The notes under the pieces: model-generated
Seen by the model: the letters and a program-made list of their open reading frames with translations, nothing else
Told to the model about the DNA's origin: nothing
The model's database searches: none
Origin: Terriglobia bacterium
GTDB lineage: Bacteria; Acidobacteriota; Terriglobia; Terriglobales; Acidobacteriaceae
DNA length: 64,000 nt
Assembly: GCA_020073395.1 (NCBI GenBank)
Contig: JAIQFF010000003.1
Coordinates: forward strand, 29,172 to 93,171
Reading direction: 5' to 3'
Translations under genes and position numbers: made by a program
Shown: one piece after another, positions 9,051 through 17,641 of the stretch
Layout of the letters: each line of letters begins with the position of its first letter
Numbering within the stretch: position 1 is the first letter of the stretch

Positions 9051-10271
9051 ATGGCAACTACCACCGCCCGTTCCAATCCGCTTTCTTACCTGACTGATCA
9101 ACTCAACGATCTCAAGGCCAAGGGCACGCATTTTCGCCTGCGCGTCCTCGAGGATGAACAAGCCCCGGTCTGCACCTTTGACGGCAAGAAGGTTATCAAC
9201 CTGGCCTCGAACAATTACCTCGGCCTGACCACACACCCCAAGCTCCGCGAGGCGGCGCTTGAGGCCACCCGCAAGTACGGTGTCGGGTCGGGCGCGGTGC
9301 GCACCATCGCCGGCACCATGAAAATTCATATGGAACTGGAAGAGAAGATCGCCCGTTTCAAGAATGTGGAAGCCTGCGTGGTCTTCCAGTCGGGATTCGC
9401 GGCCAATGCCGGCACGGTGTCGGCGGTGCTGGGCAAAGAGGACTTCATTATCTCGGACCAACTGAACCACGCCTCGATCATCGACGGCGCCCGCCTGTCA
9501 CGTGCCAAGATTTTGGTCTTCGAACACAAGAACATCGCCCAGGCGGAGGAGCGCTTGGCCAGCATCAAAGACCAGCCTGGCAAGAGGCTGCTGATCACCG
9601 ACGGCGTCTTCTCCATGGACGGCGACATCGGCCCGCTGCCCGCACTGTGCGACCTGGCGGAGAAGTACGGCGCCATCATGATGGTGGACGACGCGCATGC
9701 CTCCGGCGTGCTGGGCCGCAACGGTCGCGGCACCATCGATCACTTCAAAATGCACGGCCGCGTGGACATCCAGGTGGGGACTCTATCGAAAGCAATCGGG
9801 GCACTCGGTGGCTACGTCTGCGGCACCCGCGACCTGATCGATTTTCTCTATCACCGCGCCCGGCCGTTTCTGTTCTCAACTTCGCATCCGCCTTCAGTAG
9901 CGGCTACTTGCATTGCGGCTTTCAACGTTCTCGAAAGCGAGCCCGAGCGCATCGACAAACTCTGGGAGAACACCCGCTTCTGGAAGAGGGAACTGGGTCT
10001 GCTCGGGTTCGACATCGGAGGCAAGACCACGCCCGCCAGCGAAACCCCAATCACTCCGATCATCATCGGCGACGGCAAACTCACCATGGATTTTTCCCGC
10101 GAACTGTTCAAAGAGGGCGTGCTGGGTACGGGGATTGCCTTCCCTACCGTGCCCGAGGGTAAAGCCCGCATAAGGACGATCATGACCGCCACGCATACTG
10201 AAGAGCAATTGCAGCAGGCGCTGCAGGTGCTGAAGGGGGTGGGAAAGAGGATGGGAATCTTGTCGGTATGA
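9051..10271 (+). CDS. kbl: Glycine C-acetyltransferase (2-amino-3-ketobutyrate CoA ligase)
   Basis: A 406-residue PLP-dependent alpha-oxoamine synthase. It condenses glycine and acetyl-CoA, or in the catabolic direction cleaves 2-amino-3-ketobutyrate from threonine. The PLP lysine lies in GTLSKAIGALGGY at about residue 246; VDDAHASG binds the cofactor; SNNYLGL and GSGAVRTIAGT are diagnostic. Kbl is preferred over BioF, the closest relative, because no biotin genes are nearby and the N-terminus resembles Kbl. No threonine dehydrogenase is adjacent. ATG at 9051 has GGAGAAAG upstream. Confidence 0.82.
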   Translation: MATTTARSNPLSYLTDQLNDLKAKGTHFRLRVLEDEQAPVCTFDGKKVINLASNNYLGLTTHPKLREAALEATRKYGVGSGAVRTIAGTMKIHMELEEKIARFKNVEACVVFQSGFAANAGTVSAVLGKEDFIISDQLNHASIIDGARLSRAKILVFEHKNIAQAEERLASIKDQPGKRLLITDGVFSMDGDIGPLPALCDLAEKYGAIMMVDDAHASGVLGRNGRGTIDHFKMHGRVDIQVGTLSKAIGALGGYVCGTRDLIDFLYHRARPFLFSTSHPPSVAATCIAAFNVLESEPERIDKLWENTRFWKRELGLLGFDIGGKTTPASETPITPIIIGDGKLTMDFSRELFKEGVLGTGIAFPTVPEGKARIRTIMTATHTEEQLQQALQVLKGVGKRMGILSV

Positions 10272-10348
10272 AGGTTTGACGATGTTCTAGCCGAGCGTCG
10301 CTCGGCCTGGTCGGGTCGAAGATCCGTCCCTACACAAACATGAGCGCT

Positions 10349-11653
10349 TCAGTCCACTCGGTACACAACCCGCCCACTCACAATCGTCGCTACAACTTTC
10401 CCCGTCAGCTGCGCTCCGCCGAACGGAGTATTGTGCGATCGCGAGTGTGACTGGGACGCGTCAAACGTCCAGCGCTTTTGCGGATCAAAGATGGTGACGT
10501 CGGCATGGCTGCCGCGAACCAGCGTGCCACGTCCTCTCAGGCTGAACACACGCGCCGGGCCGGAAGTGAAGAGTTCGACAATTCTGCTGAGCGGAATCCT
10601 GTGTCCGCGGTGAAGGTGCGTGATGGCGAGTCCGAGCGCAGTCTCAAGGCCGGTAATTCCGAAGGCGGCACGCTCGAACTCAATGATTTTTTCGTGGGGT
10701 GCGTGGGGTGCGTGGTCGGTGGCGATGGCGTCCACGGTGCCGTCGGCCAGCGCCACCAGGATGGCTTCGCGGTCCGAGTCCGACCGCAACGGCGGATTCA
10801 TCTTGTAGTTGGTGTCGTACTCGCCGACGTCCGCATCGGTCAGCGCGAAGTGATGGGGCGTGACTTCGCAGGTCACGTTGGACTTGCTGCGCTTTCCCCG
10901 GCGTACAGCTTTGAGCGCGTCCGCGGTCGAAAGATGGGCCACGTGCAGCCGCGCGCCCGTGAACTGCTGCGCCAGTTGCACATCGCGTTCCACGATCGAG
11001 GCCTCGGCCGCCGCCTTCATGCCGCGCAGGCCCAGGCGAAACGCGGTGGGCCCATCGTTCATGGAGCAGCGGTCGGTCATGCGCGTATCTTCCGCGTGCT
11101 GAATTACAGGAAGATTGATTTCGGAAGACAGGCGCATGGTCTCGCGCATGACGCTGTCGTTGAGAATGGGCTTGCCATCATCGCTGACGCCCACCGCCCC
11201 GGCCCGCTGCAACGCGCGGAAGTCGGTAAGCACCGCCCCTTTGCTGGCATGGGTTGCAGCCGCAATCGGAAAGACGTTCACCACCGCGCCGCGCTCCGGC
11301 TGCTGCAGCCAGGTGACCCACTCCGGCGAGTCCACCACGGGTTGCGTGTTCGGCATGCAACAGACGGAAGTGAATCCTCCGGCAGCAGCGGCAGCCGTGC
11401 CGGTGGCAATGGTTTCTTTGTAGCCTTGTCCGGGCTCGCGCAAGTGAACATGCAGATCGATGAAGCCGGGAGAGACGATCAGCCCCCGGGCATCAAATTT
11501 CTCATGCGCGGTGCCGCGGGTTTTGCCGGGCAGCGCGATCTCGGCCACCAGTCCGTCCCGCAGCAGGACATCCATCGGCGCGTCGATCTTGGCCGCCGCA
11601 TCGATAAGCCGGCCGCCTTTGATCAGCAGGCTGTAGTTTTCTTTCTTAATCAA
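10349..11653 (-). CDS. pyrC: Dihydroorotase
   Basis: Type I dihydroorotase that closes carbamoyl aspartate to dihydroorotate in pyrimidine synthesis. DLHVHLREPG gives the first zinc histidines, and later HAED, HVAHLST and ATDHAPH supply the remaining ligands and catalytic Asp. The start is uncertain: a TTG at 11653 preceded by AGGGG gives the usual N-terminus (LIKGGRLID about 10 residues in, 434 aa), while a GTG at 11689 would add 12 residues that lie inside an intergenic repeat. It is the last gene of the minus-strand pyrR-pyrB-pyrC cluster. Confidence 0.92.
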   Translation of the reverse strand: MIKKENYSLLIKGGRLIDAAAKIDAPMDVLLRDGLVAEIALPGKTRGTAHEKFDARGLIVSPGFIDLHVHLREPGQGYKETIATGTAAAAAGGFTSVCCMPNTQPVVDSPEWVTWLQQPERGAVVNVFPIAAATHASKGAVLTDFRALQRAGAVGVSDDGKPILNDSVMRETMRLSSEINLPVIQHAEDTRMTDRCSMNDGPTAFRLGLRGMKAAAEASIVERDVQLAQQFTGARLHVAHLSTADALKAVRRGKRSKSNVTCEVTPHHFALTDADVGEYDTNYKMNPPLRSDSDREAILVALADGTVDAIATDHAPHAPHEKIIEFERAAFGITGLETALGLAITHLHRGHRIPLSRIVELFTSGPARVFSLRGRGTLVRGSHADVTIFDPQKRWTFDASQSHSRSHNTPFGGAQLTGKVVATIVSGRVVYRVD

Positions 11654-11667
11654 ATGTACAACCCCTG

Positions 11668-11757
11668 ATTTCTGGCCGCGGATTTTCACGGATTATCTCT
11701 TTCAGTTCGTAATGCCTTGATCCGTTTTGATCCGCGTAAGTCCGCGGAATTGAAGTT
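11668..11757. repeat. Intergenic CCGCGGATT/AATCCGCGG repeat
   Basis: Contains GGCCGCGGATTTTCACGGATTA and, inverted, TTGATCCGTTTTGATCCGCGTAAGTCCGCGG. The same words occur at 17430-17500. The element occupies the spacer between pyrB and pyrC and may fold as a hairpin in the polycistronic RNA. Confidence 0.55.
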
Positions 11758-11764
11758 GTTGTCC

Positions 11765-12679
11765 TCATCCCGCCTTCCCCAGGGCCTTGGCCAGGATCGC
11801 CATGCGCACGGGGACTCCGTTCCGCACCTCTTCCACAATCGCAGACTGCGCACAATCCGCGACTTCCCAGGTCAACTCCAGTCCGCGAATGATGGGCCCG
11901 GGGTGCATCAGCATGGCGTCCTTTTTTGCCAGCTTCAGGCGCGCCATGTTCATCTGGTAGCGGGCAACGTAATCCTGCAAACTGATCTTCGTACCTGCCA
12001 GACGCTCCTTCTGCACCCGCAGCGTCATGATCACGTCGGCCCCGTGGACCGCATCCTCCACCGTGCGCACGATGTGCAACCCCGGCGCCAGGGTAAGGGC
12101 CGTGTCCGGCAGAAACTCCGGCGGCCCGCAGAGCGTAATGCGGGCCCCAAACTTGCTGAGCAGGTGAATCGCAGAGCGCGCCACTCGGCTGTGATAGATA
12201 TCGCCAACGATCGCCACCTGCAGACCCTTGAGTGCTTTCTTGTGGCGCAGGATGGTGTAGGCATCAAGCAGGGCCTGCGAGGGATGTTCATGCATTCCAT
12301 CGCCGGCGTTGATCACGGGGATATCGAGATACCGCGCCATCAGCGCCGCAGCACCGGCCTGGGGATGCCGGATCACGATCGCGTCCGCACCCACCGCCCG
12401 CAGGGTGTAACCGGTGTCCAGCAGCGATTCGCCTTTTTCAATGCTTGACCCGCTGGAGAGCACCAATGTGGTCATGGCTCCCAGCGATTTGGCCGCGATT
12501 TCAAAGGAGCTGCGGGTGCGGGTGGAAGCTTCGTAAAACAGCAGCAGCACGCGCTTGCCCCGAAGCAAAGGGCGTGGCTTGAGGGGATTCATCCGCCGGG
12601 CCAGTTTGAGCAGGCCCATAATATTCTCGGCTCCGAGATGTTCAATGCCCAGCAGGGAGCCGCGAGCAGCTTGGTTCAT
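11765..12679 (-). CDS. pyrB: Aspartate carbamoyltransferase catalytic subunit
   Basis: A 304-residue ATCase catalytic chain joining carbamoyl phosphate and aspartate. Signature residues are present: YEASTRTRSSF (carbamoyl phosphate binding), SSIEKGES with the mobile-loop Lys, HPSQALLD, and PGPIIRG for aspartate binding. No regulatory PyrI is encoded nearby, consistent with a type where PyrB pairs with dihydroorotase or acts as a trimer. It follows pyrR by 87 bases and precedes pyrC, so the three are probably one operon. Confidence 0.95.
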   Translation of the reverse strand: MNQAARGSLLGIEHLGAENIMGLLKLARRMNPLKPRPLLRGKRVLLLFYEASTRTRSSFEIAAKSLGAMTTLVLSSGSSIEKGESLLDTGYTLRAVGADAIVIRHPQAGAAALMARYLDIPVINAGDGMHEHPSQALLDAYTILRHKKALKGLQVAIVGDIYHSRVARSAIHLLSKFGARITLCGPPEFLPDTALTLAPGLHIVRTVEDAVHGADVIMTLRVQKERLAGTKISLQDYVARYQMNMARLKLAKKDAMLMHPGPIIRGLELTWEVADCAQSAIVEEVRNGVPVRMAILAKALGKAG

Positions 12680-12766
12680 GATTTGCCAGAGTATGACATG
12701 TCGAATACGGCTTGCCAGAATCGGTGCGGATGATTAACGCACGAATGAGACCTCCCATTCGGTCAA

Positions 12767-13342
12767 TCAATCTTGCCGTTCGACCAGCAGAACTTTCTCT
12801 GCGTCATCCACCTCGCGCAGTTTCACTTCGATAATTTCCCGGTCCGAGGTTTGCACCTTGCGTCCGATAAACCCGGCCTCAATGGGTAATTCGCGATGTC
12901 CACGGTCAATAAAAACGCACAGCTGAACTCGTTTGGGACGCCCTTCGCGGAACAACGCGTCCAGCGCGGCTCGAATGGTGCGGCCGGTGTAGAGAACGTC
13001 ATCCACCAGAATGACGTTCTTGCCGGTTATGGGAAAGCCGATCTCGGTTTTCTGCACCACCGGCTTTGGTCCCAGGGTGGACAAGTCGTCACGATACAGA
13101 GTGATGTCCAGCGTGCCGACGGGCACCGGCGTCTTCTCAATGCGAGCAATCATCTGTCCCAGTCGTTGTGCCAGCGGCACGCCGCGCCGTCGGATCCCGA
13201 CCAGCCCGAGTTCCTCCGCGCCATTATTCTTCTCGATGATTTCGTGCACCAGGCGGACCAGCGTACGCTCGATTTCCGAGGCAGACATCAGTTGCGACTT
13301 TTCGCGCAGGCCCGATGGACGTGGAGATATTTTCGCAGTCAT
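12767..13342 (-). CDS. pyrR: Bifunctional pyr operon regulator / uracil phosphoribosyltransferase
   Basis: A 191-residue PRTase-fold protein. The PRPP loop is VILVDDVLYTGRTIRAA near residue 100; GIRRRGVPLA and the basic N-terminal region match PyrR, which binds pyr mRNA leaders to control attenuation and has weak uracil phosphoribosyltransferase activity. The ATG at 13342 is chosen because it gives the family N-terminus; upstream residues look non-homologous. Being first in pyrR-pyrB-pyrC it probably regulates its own operon, but I could not identify a convincing anti-terminator/terminator pair in the 200 bases upstream. Confidence 0.93.
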   Translation of the reverse strand: MTAKISPRPSGLREKSQLMSASEIERTLVRLVHEIIEKNNGAEELGLVGIRRRGVPLAQRLGQMIARIEKTPVPVGTLDITLYRDDLSTLGPKPVVQKTEIGFPITGKNVILVDDVLYTGRTIRAALDALFREGRPKRVQLCVFIDRGHRELPIEAGFIGRKVQTSDREIIEVKLREVDDAEKVLLVERQD

Positions 13343-13559
13343 AAACGCTGCATCATACGCGGGCAACGCGACCCGGAGCAAGATGGCCGAGGACCAGCCC
13401 AGACCTAACTCTTCCCGAATCAGGAACGTACGACCTCAACAAACATTCGACAGCAGGATCGGGAGAAAACTGTATTTTGAGGGGCTGCGAGCAACTTAAT
13501 GGTCCTGTGCCGCACCCAAGTTTCCGGAAGCAAGTTCAATCTAAAGGAGGCATGACGCT

Positions 13560-13859
13560 ATGCATGGTCGATACCGGTATCTCAGTTCTATGCTACTGGC
13601 TATGGCCTTTCTTGCGCCGGCCCTGACCACGGGTTGTGCAACCCGAAGCTATCGTGTCTATGACCCGTATCGCAACGAGTATCATCGCTGGGACGATCAC
13701 GAAAGAATTTACTATCACCAGTGGGTGGTCGAGAATCATACCGATGGTCGCGACTATCGCAGACTTGAACGCGATCAGCAAAGGGCATATTGGGAGTGGC
13801 GCCATAACCACCACGACGATCACGATCGTGATCATGACCGTGATCGCGACCGGCACTAG
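13560..13859 (+). CDS. Small His/Asp/Arg-rich lipoprotein
   Basis: A 99-residue protein with a signal sequence ending in a lipobox-like ALTTGC near residue 21-26. The mature part is rich in Tyr, Trp and Arg and finishes in an alternating His/Asp/Arg tail (HHDDHDRDHDRDRDRH), which might bind metal ions. AGGAGG at 13545-13550 supports the ATG at 13560. Similar small Tyr/Asp-rich lipoproteins are common in Acidobacteriota; function unknown. Confidence 0.75.
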   Translation: MHGRYRYLSSMLLAMAFLAPALTTGCATRSYRVYDPYRNEYHRWDDHERIYYHQWVVENHTDGRDYRRLERDQQRAYWEWRHNHHDDHDRDHDRDRDRH

Positions 13860-14095
13860 AAAGATGTGAACCCGCCACGACCACCGGGGGCGGCCGCTCG
13901 CGGTCGTCCCGTTGGGCAGGCCGCAAGCACCGCCATCCTCGACTTCCAGGGCGAACGAACCTACATCGAAAAACGCGCTCGCGATTGCCGTCCGCCAGCA
14001 CCGTCCCGCGCAAGCCCAGACCGGTGCACTATAGTGTCTAACGACTGCGCCTGCTAACCTTCTGCGGCCTCTGCTCTGGAAAGGACAAATCTCTA

Positions 14096-14815
14096 ATGGT
14101 GGACGAAGCCACATCTGAAGTCGCAATGCCGATCGGCCCTGGCGTTGACACCGCCCCAGCCCGTCGCCCGGTACGGACGACGCTTAAGGGACGACTGGTT
14201 ACGCTGGCGCCTCTTGACCCTCGCGCCCACGGGGACTCGCTCTATGAAGGGACGCGTGGGGAGTCCGGAGACCGGCTTTGGCAATATCTGTTTGAGGGAC
14301 CATTTTCCGACCGCGCGGCTTTCGACATCCACTTACGGCGGATAGCGGCTTCCGAAGATCCGTTGTTCTTCGCGATCGTGGATTCGGCCTCCGGAAAAGC
14401 GGCGGGATACGCCGCCTACATGCGAATCGAGCCCGTCCATCGGGTGATCGAAGTAGGCAGCATCCTCTACACTCCGCGACTGCAACAGACCCCACAGGCG
14501 ACCGAGGCCATGTATCTCATGGCGCGTCATGTTTTCGAGGACCTGGGTTATCGCCGCTACGAATGGAAGTGCAATGCCCTCAATGCGCCTTCGCGGCGAG
14601 CCGCAGTACGCTTCGGTTTCAGCTTCGAAGGCATTTTCCGCCAACACATGATCGTCAAAGGACGAAATCGGGATACCGCGTGGTTCTCCATGCTGGATTC
14701 TGAATGGCCGGTGCGGAAGGCCAATTTCGAGCGCTGGCTCGATCCGGCGAATTTTGCAGACGATGGCCGGCAAAAAGTGGCGCTCTCCCGACTCAACGAG
14801 GCCTTGGGCGGCTGA
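14096..14815 (+). CDS. GNAT family N-acetyltransferase, RimJ/RimL-like
   Basis: A 239-residue acetyltransferase of the Acetyltransf_3 type. It has an N-terminal strand segment LKGRLVTLAPLDP typical of RimJ/RimL relatives, and the acetyl-CoA region around YEWKCNALNAPSRRAAVRFGF with the usual N-A-S-x-R-A..GF pattern. Related enzymes acetylate protein N-termini or small molecules; the substrate is unknown. AAGGA upstream supports the ATG at 14096. Confidence 0.88.
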   Translation: MVDEATSEVAMPIGPGVDTAPARRPVRTTLKGRLVTLAPLDPRAHGDSLYEGTRGESGDRLWQYLFEGPFSDRAAFDIHLRRIAASEDPLFFAIVDSASGKAAGYAAYMRIEPVHRVIEVGSILYTPRLQQTPQATEAMYLMARHVFEDLGYRRYEWKCNALNAPSRRAAVRFGFSFEGIFRQHMIVKGRNRDTAWFSMLDSEWPVRKANFERWLDPANFADDGRQKVALSRLNEALGG

Positions 14816-14842
14816 GGCTTCGACGCTCTCGGAGGACCTTGC

Positions 14843-15727
14843 ATGGGCCCGCTGAAGTTCCAGGTTTACGACGATCAGCACCGGCCATTCCGGTTTTCCG
14901 ACGAACAGTGGAATTTAATCCGCAACTGTCTCATTACAGGGCACAATCGAGCTGCGACAGAGCAACAGAGCGAGACTGGCGGGGAGGGGTTTGAGGGAAT
15001 GGGCTCTCCTGGGGCAAGCGCTTCGATGGGTCGGGTGCTTCTTGTCTGCGATGATTCGGCCGCGATTCAGCAACTGGCCGAGGGCATGCAGCAGCTCGCA
15101 ATTGCGACCGAGGTTTGTGTTGATGTCAACATGGCTCTGGCCTTGCTGCGCCGCAAGAAATTCGAGGCGGTCATCATCGACTTCGGGCTGCCGGAGGCCG
15201 ATCAAGTGCTCGGGCAGGCCCGTTTATCCCCATCCAATCGGACCGCTGTCACCTTTGCTATTACGGATCCGAGCAAATCGGCAAAGTCCGAAATCCAGGC
15301 GAATTTTTTGATGGAAAAACCGCTTTCCGCCAGTTCGGTGGGGCGAACCCTGAAAGCCGCCTTCGGATTGATCGTGCGGGAGCGCCGCCGTTCCTTTCGT
15401 TGTCCGACCGAAACTTCGGCAACCCTCCTGACCAACGGCGAGGAAATCAATTGCCGTCTGATAAATATCAGCGAGGGCGGCATGGCCGTCACTGGATCAC
15501 CCGCCGCCCTGAAGTCCGGAGCGCAGGTGAGGGTGATGTTTATGCTGCCCGGCGAATCGGTCCGCCTCAAGATCGATGCCGAAGTTTGCTGGCGCGACGA
15601 AAGCGGACGAGCCGGGCTACGTTCGCTGATGATTCCATCTGAGCAGCGGTCCGTACTGCAGCGCTGGCTTGCCGCCAAACTGGAAGAGGACTTGCCAGAA
15701 TCGGTGGCCCAGCAATTCCGGAAGTAA
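14843..15727 (+). CDS. Degenerate receiver-like domain plus PilZ domain protein
   Basis: A 294-residue protein. Residues 1-60 are unrecognised; residues about 62-180 look like a response-regulator fold (GRVLLVCDDSAA start, IIDFG at the usual phospho-Asp strand, MEKPL at the usual Lys) but the acidic pocket is incomplete. Residues about 185-275 are a PilZ domain with the c-di-GMP signature RRRSFR and NISEGGMAV. It should therefore read c-di-GMP, for motility or surface-state control. GGAGGA directly upstream fixes the ATG at 14843. A second receiver-like gene follows. Confidence 0.8.
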   Translation: MGPLKFQVYDDQHRPFRFSDEQWNLIRNCLITGHNRAATEQQSETGGEGFEGMGSPGASASMGRVLLVCDDSAAIQQLAEGMQQLAIATEVCVDVNMALALLRRKKFEAVIIDFGLPEADQVLGQARLSPSNRTAVTFAITDPSKSAKSEIQANFLMEKPLSASSVGRTLKAAFGLIVRERRRSFRCPTETSATLLTNGEEINCRLINISEGGMAVTGSPAALKSGAQVRVMFMLPGESVRLKIDAEVCWRDESGRAGLRSLMIPSEQRSVLQRWLAAKLEEDLPESVAQQFRK

Positions 15728-15964
15728 TCGGGGCGGTTTGGCGTCCCCGCCGGTCGGTTCAGTGTTTTCACCCAGTTTTGTCCGCGCAATCCGGCAAAAG
15801 CCTGCCCGCAGCATGCCGCAGCCGGCGGAACGAACTCGGCAGTTACCGTGGACATTTGTCCTTTGGGACAGGTAACCGGTGTGGCGGTTACATGGTCCGC
15901 AGCGGCCACCTGCCGGGCAGTTCGTAACTTGTGGCTTGGCCGCCTCCAAACTAGTCTCATTACT

Positions 15965-17413
15965 ATGTGGCCACACTCTCTGCTGTTCTCCTCCGATGAA
16001 GAGGCCTCACGCGCCCTCAGTCTTGCTTTCACAGATCTCGAATTTGAAGTTGAGACTTGTCCGGAAATCTTCAGCGCAGTGGAAAAGATCACCAGCCGCA
16101 GCTTCGATGTCGTGGTCTCGGACTGGAACGAAGGACTGGAAGCGGTTTTCCTGCTGAAGACGGTGCGTGAACTGAAGGCCAACCACTCGGCCTTTACCAT
16201 AGCCATTGCTAATACGGAGGCCGCTGCGGGCGCCGTGGCAGCGGGCGCCGATCTGGTCCTGGGCCGGCCGCTCCTTCCCGATAAAGTGAAGTATGCCTTG
16301 CTGACTTGTGATCCATTTCTTGTCCAGATGAAGTCCTGGCTGCCACGCATGGGTCCTTCCTCCGGGCAAGATGCGATCGCGAAGCGTGCTGAAGCTCAGC
16401 CATTTCCGGCTTTCGAGAACAAATCTTTGGAGAATCTGGAGAATGATGTCGAAGAAAGCACGGCTTCGGACGGCAAGGCTCCGCATCCCTTGCCGCGTCT
16501 TCGTGCCTGGCCCTCCCCACCTCCCCCACGCCGTACGGAAAGTGTTTCGCCCGTGGTCGCAGCCGAGCCGATCTTTGACGACGATCTGTTGTATCGATCC
16601 CGCGTGCAAACCCTGTTTAACGCACCGCAGCCGAGTTTTTCGTCATCGGCGAGCCTTCGGCCAAAGGGTCGAAGCCGGGTGTTGCCAGGTTTGGCCATTG
16701 CGATCGCCTTTCTCTCCGTAGGTTACGTATTCAGCGAGCCGCTGCGCGGACAAGGTACGAAGACCTCCGTGGCCAGAATCTACGGACGCATGCTGGAACA
16801 GACGCAAGCCTGGCTGCATCGGCCCAATGGGAGCGACACTGGGGGACCTCCGGTCCTGGTAGCCGAGAATGACGATCAGCAGGCCGCGCCTCCAGGCCGG
16901 GCGGTCGGGCGCATCCGCGTCACTCCGGTGAGAGACCCATTTCAGGGCGCCGCCACAAAGCCAGTGGAATTGGCCCAACCAAGTCATGTTGAAGCCCCGC
17001 CGCCCAGTCCGCAACCGGCCGCGGCCACGACCGCCGTCCGCATTCCGGATAGTTTGAACAATCCGGTGCAGAGTGCGAGCATGCGCAGCGTGGCCCGGAT
17101 TGCCCCGTCGCTTCTCGCCGCCCTCGAGCCCGTGTCTCTGTCCGAGGAACTTTCTCGCAGGCTGCTGCTGCGGAAAGTTCTGCCCAGCTATCCCGAACAA
17201 GCGGTCAAGGCGCGCTTGCAAGGTCCGGTAGTACTGCAGGCATGGATTGGCCGGGACGGTACCATTCAGGACCTGAAGCTGGTACGAGGCTCTTTCCTTC
17301 TCGGCCAGGCCGCGTATCGGGCGGTGAAGCAGTGGCGCTACCAGCCCTACCTGGTAAACGGCCGCGCCGTCGAGGCCGAAACCTTCGTTACGGTTGACTT
17401 CAGACTGCCGTAG
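15965..17413 (+). CDS. Receiver-like domain fused through a membrane segment to a TonB C-terminal domain
   Basis: A protein of about 482 residues. The N-terminal 120 residues resemble a response-regulator receiver (LLFSSDEEASRA, FDVVVSDWNE with the Asp strand). A Pro/Ser-rich linker follows, then one hydrophobic segment (LPGLAIAIAFLSVGYVF, about residues 240-257), another Pro-rich linker, and a C-terminal TonB domain with the YPEQAVKARLQGPVVL and WRYQPYLVNGR patterns. TonB domains normally push energy to outer-membrane transporters. A cytoplasmic sensor on a TonB arm is unusual. The start at 15965 has no clear ribosome site; a longer GTG form begins at 15848. Confidence 0.75.
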   Translation: MWPHSLLFSSDEEASRALSLAFTDLEFEVETCPEIFSAVEKITSRSFDVVVSDWNEGLEAVFLLKTVRELKANHSAFTIAIANTEAAAGAVAAGADLVLGRPLLPDKVKYALLTCDPFLVQMKSWLPRMGPSSGQDAIAKRAEAQPFPAFENKSLENLENDVEESTASDGKAPHPLPRLRAWPSPPPPRRTESVSPVVAAEPIFDDDLLYRSRVQTLFNAPQPSFSSSASLRPKGRSRVLPGLAIAIAFLSVGYVFSEPLRGQGTKTSVARIYGRMLEQTQAWLHRPNGSDTGGPPVLVAENDDQQAAPPGRAVGRIRVTPVRDPFQGAATKPVELAQPSHVEAPPPSPQPAAATTAVRIPDSLNNPVQSASMRSVARIAPSLLAALEPVSLSEELSRRLLLRKVLPSYPEQAVKARLQGPVVLQAWIGRDGTIQDLKLVRGSFLLGQAAYRAVKQWRYQPYLVNGRAVEAETFVTVDFRLP

Positions 17414-17429
17414 TCACAAAAAGACCACA

Positions 17430-17500
17430 ATCAGCCGCGGATTGTCACGGATCAAGATTTTGTTCTGATCCGCGTGAAATCCGCGTAAATCGGTGGCTGT
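17430..17500. repeat. Intergenic CCGCGGATT repeat, second copy
   Basis: CCGCGGATTGTCACGGATCA is followed by the inverted TGATCCGCGTGAAATCCGCG, giving a hairpin of about 18 base pairs. It is the same family as 11668-11757 and lies upstream of the histidine kinase gene. Confidence 0.6.
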
Positions 17501-17561
17501 CTTTCGAAGTGCACCTTCCTGATCAACCAGTTCACAACTTTTTACGTATTTTTACCCCCGA

Positions 17562-17600
17562 TTGACACTGGCATGGTCCCATCTGACTATGTTTAGTTGT
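17562..17600 (+). promoter_or_regulatory. Possible sigma-70 promoter of the kinase-regulator operon
   Basis: A consensus -35 hexamer TTGACA occurs at 17562-17567, about 75 bases before the kinase start. The best -10 candidate about 17-20 bases on (GACTAT / TATGTT) is only a partial match, so this is tentative. Confidence 0.3.
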
Positions 17601-17641
17601 GGGCGGGTGGTAGCTGACACCCCCGGATCAGGAATCCAGGC

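Noticed and set aside
9051-10271. BioF (8-amino-7-oxononanoate synthase)
   Set aside because: Same enzyme superfamily, but the N-terminus and the lack of biotin genes nearby favour Kbl; not fully excluded.
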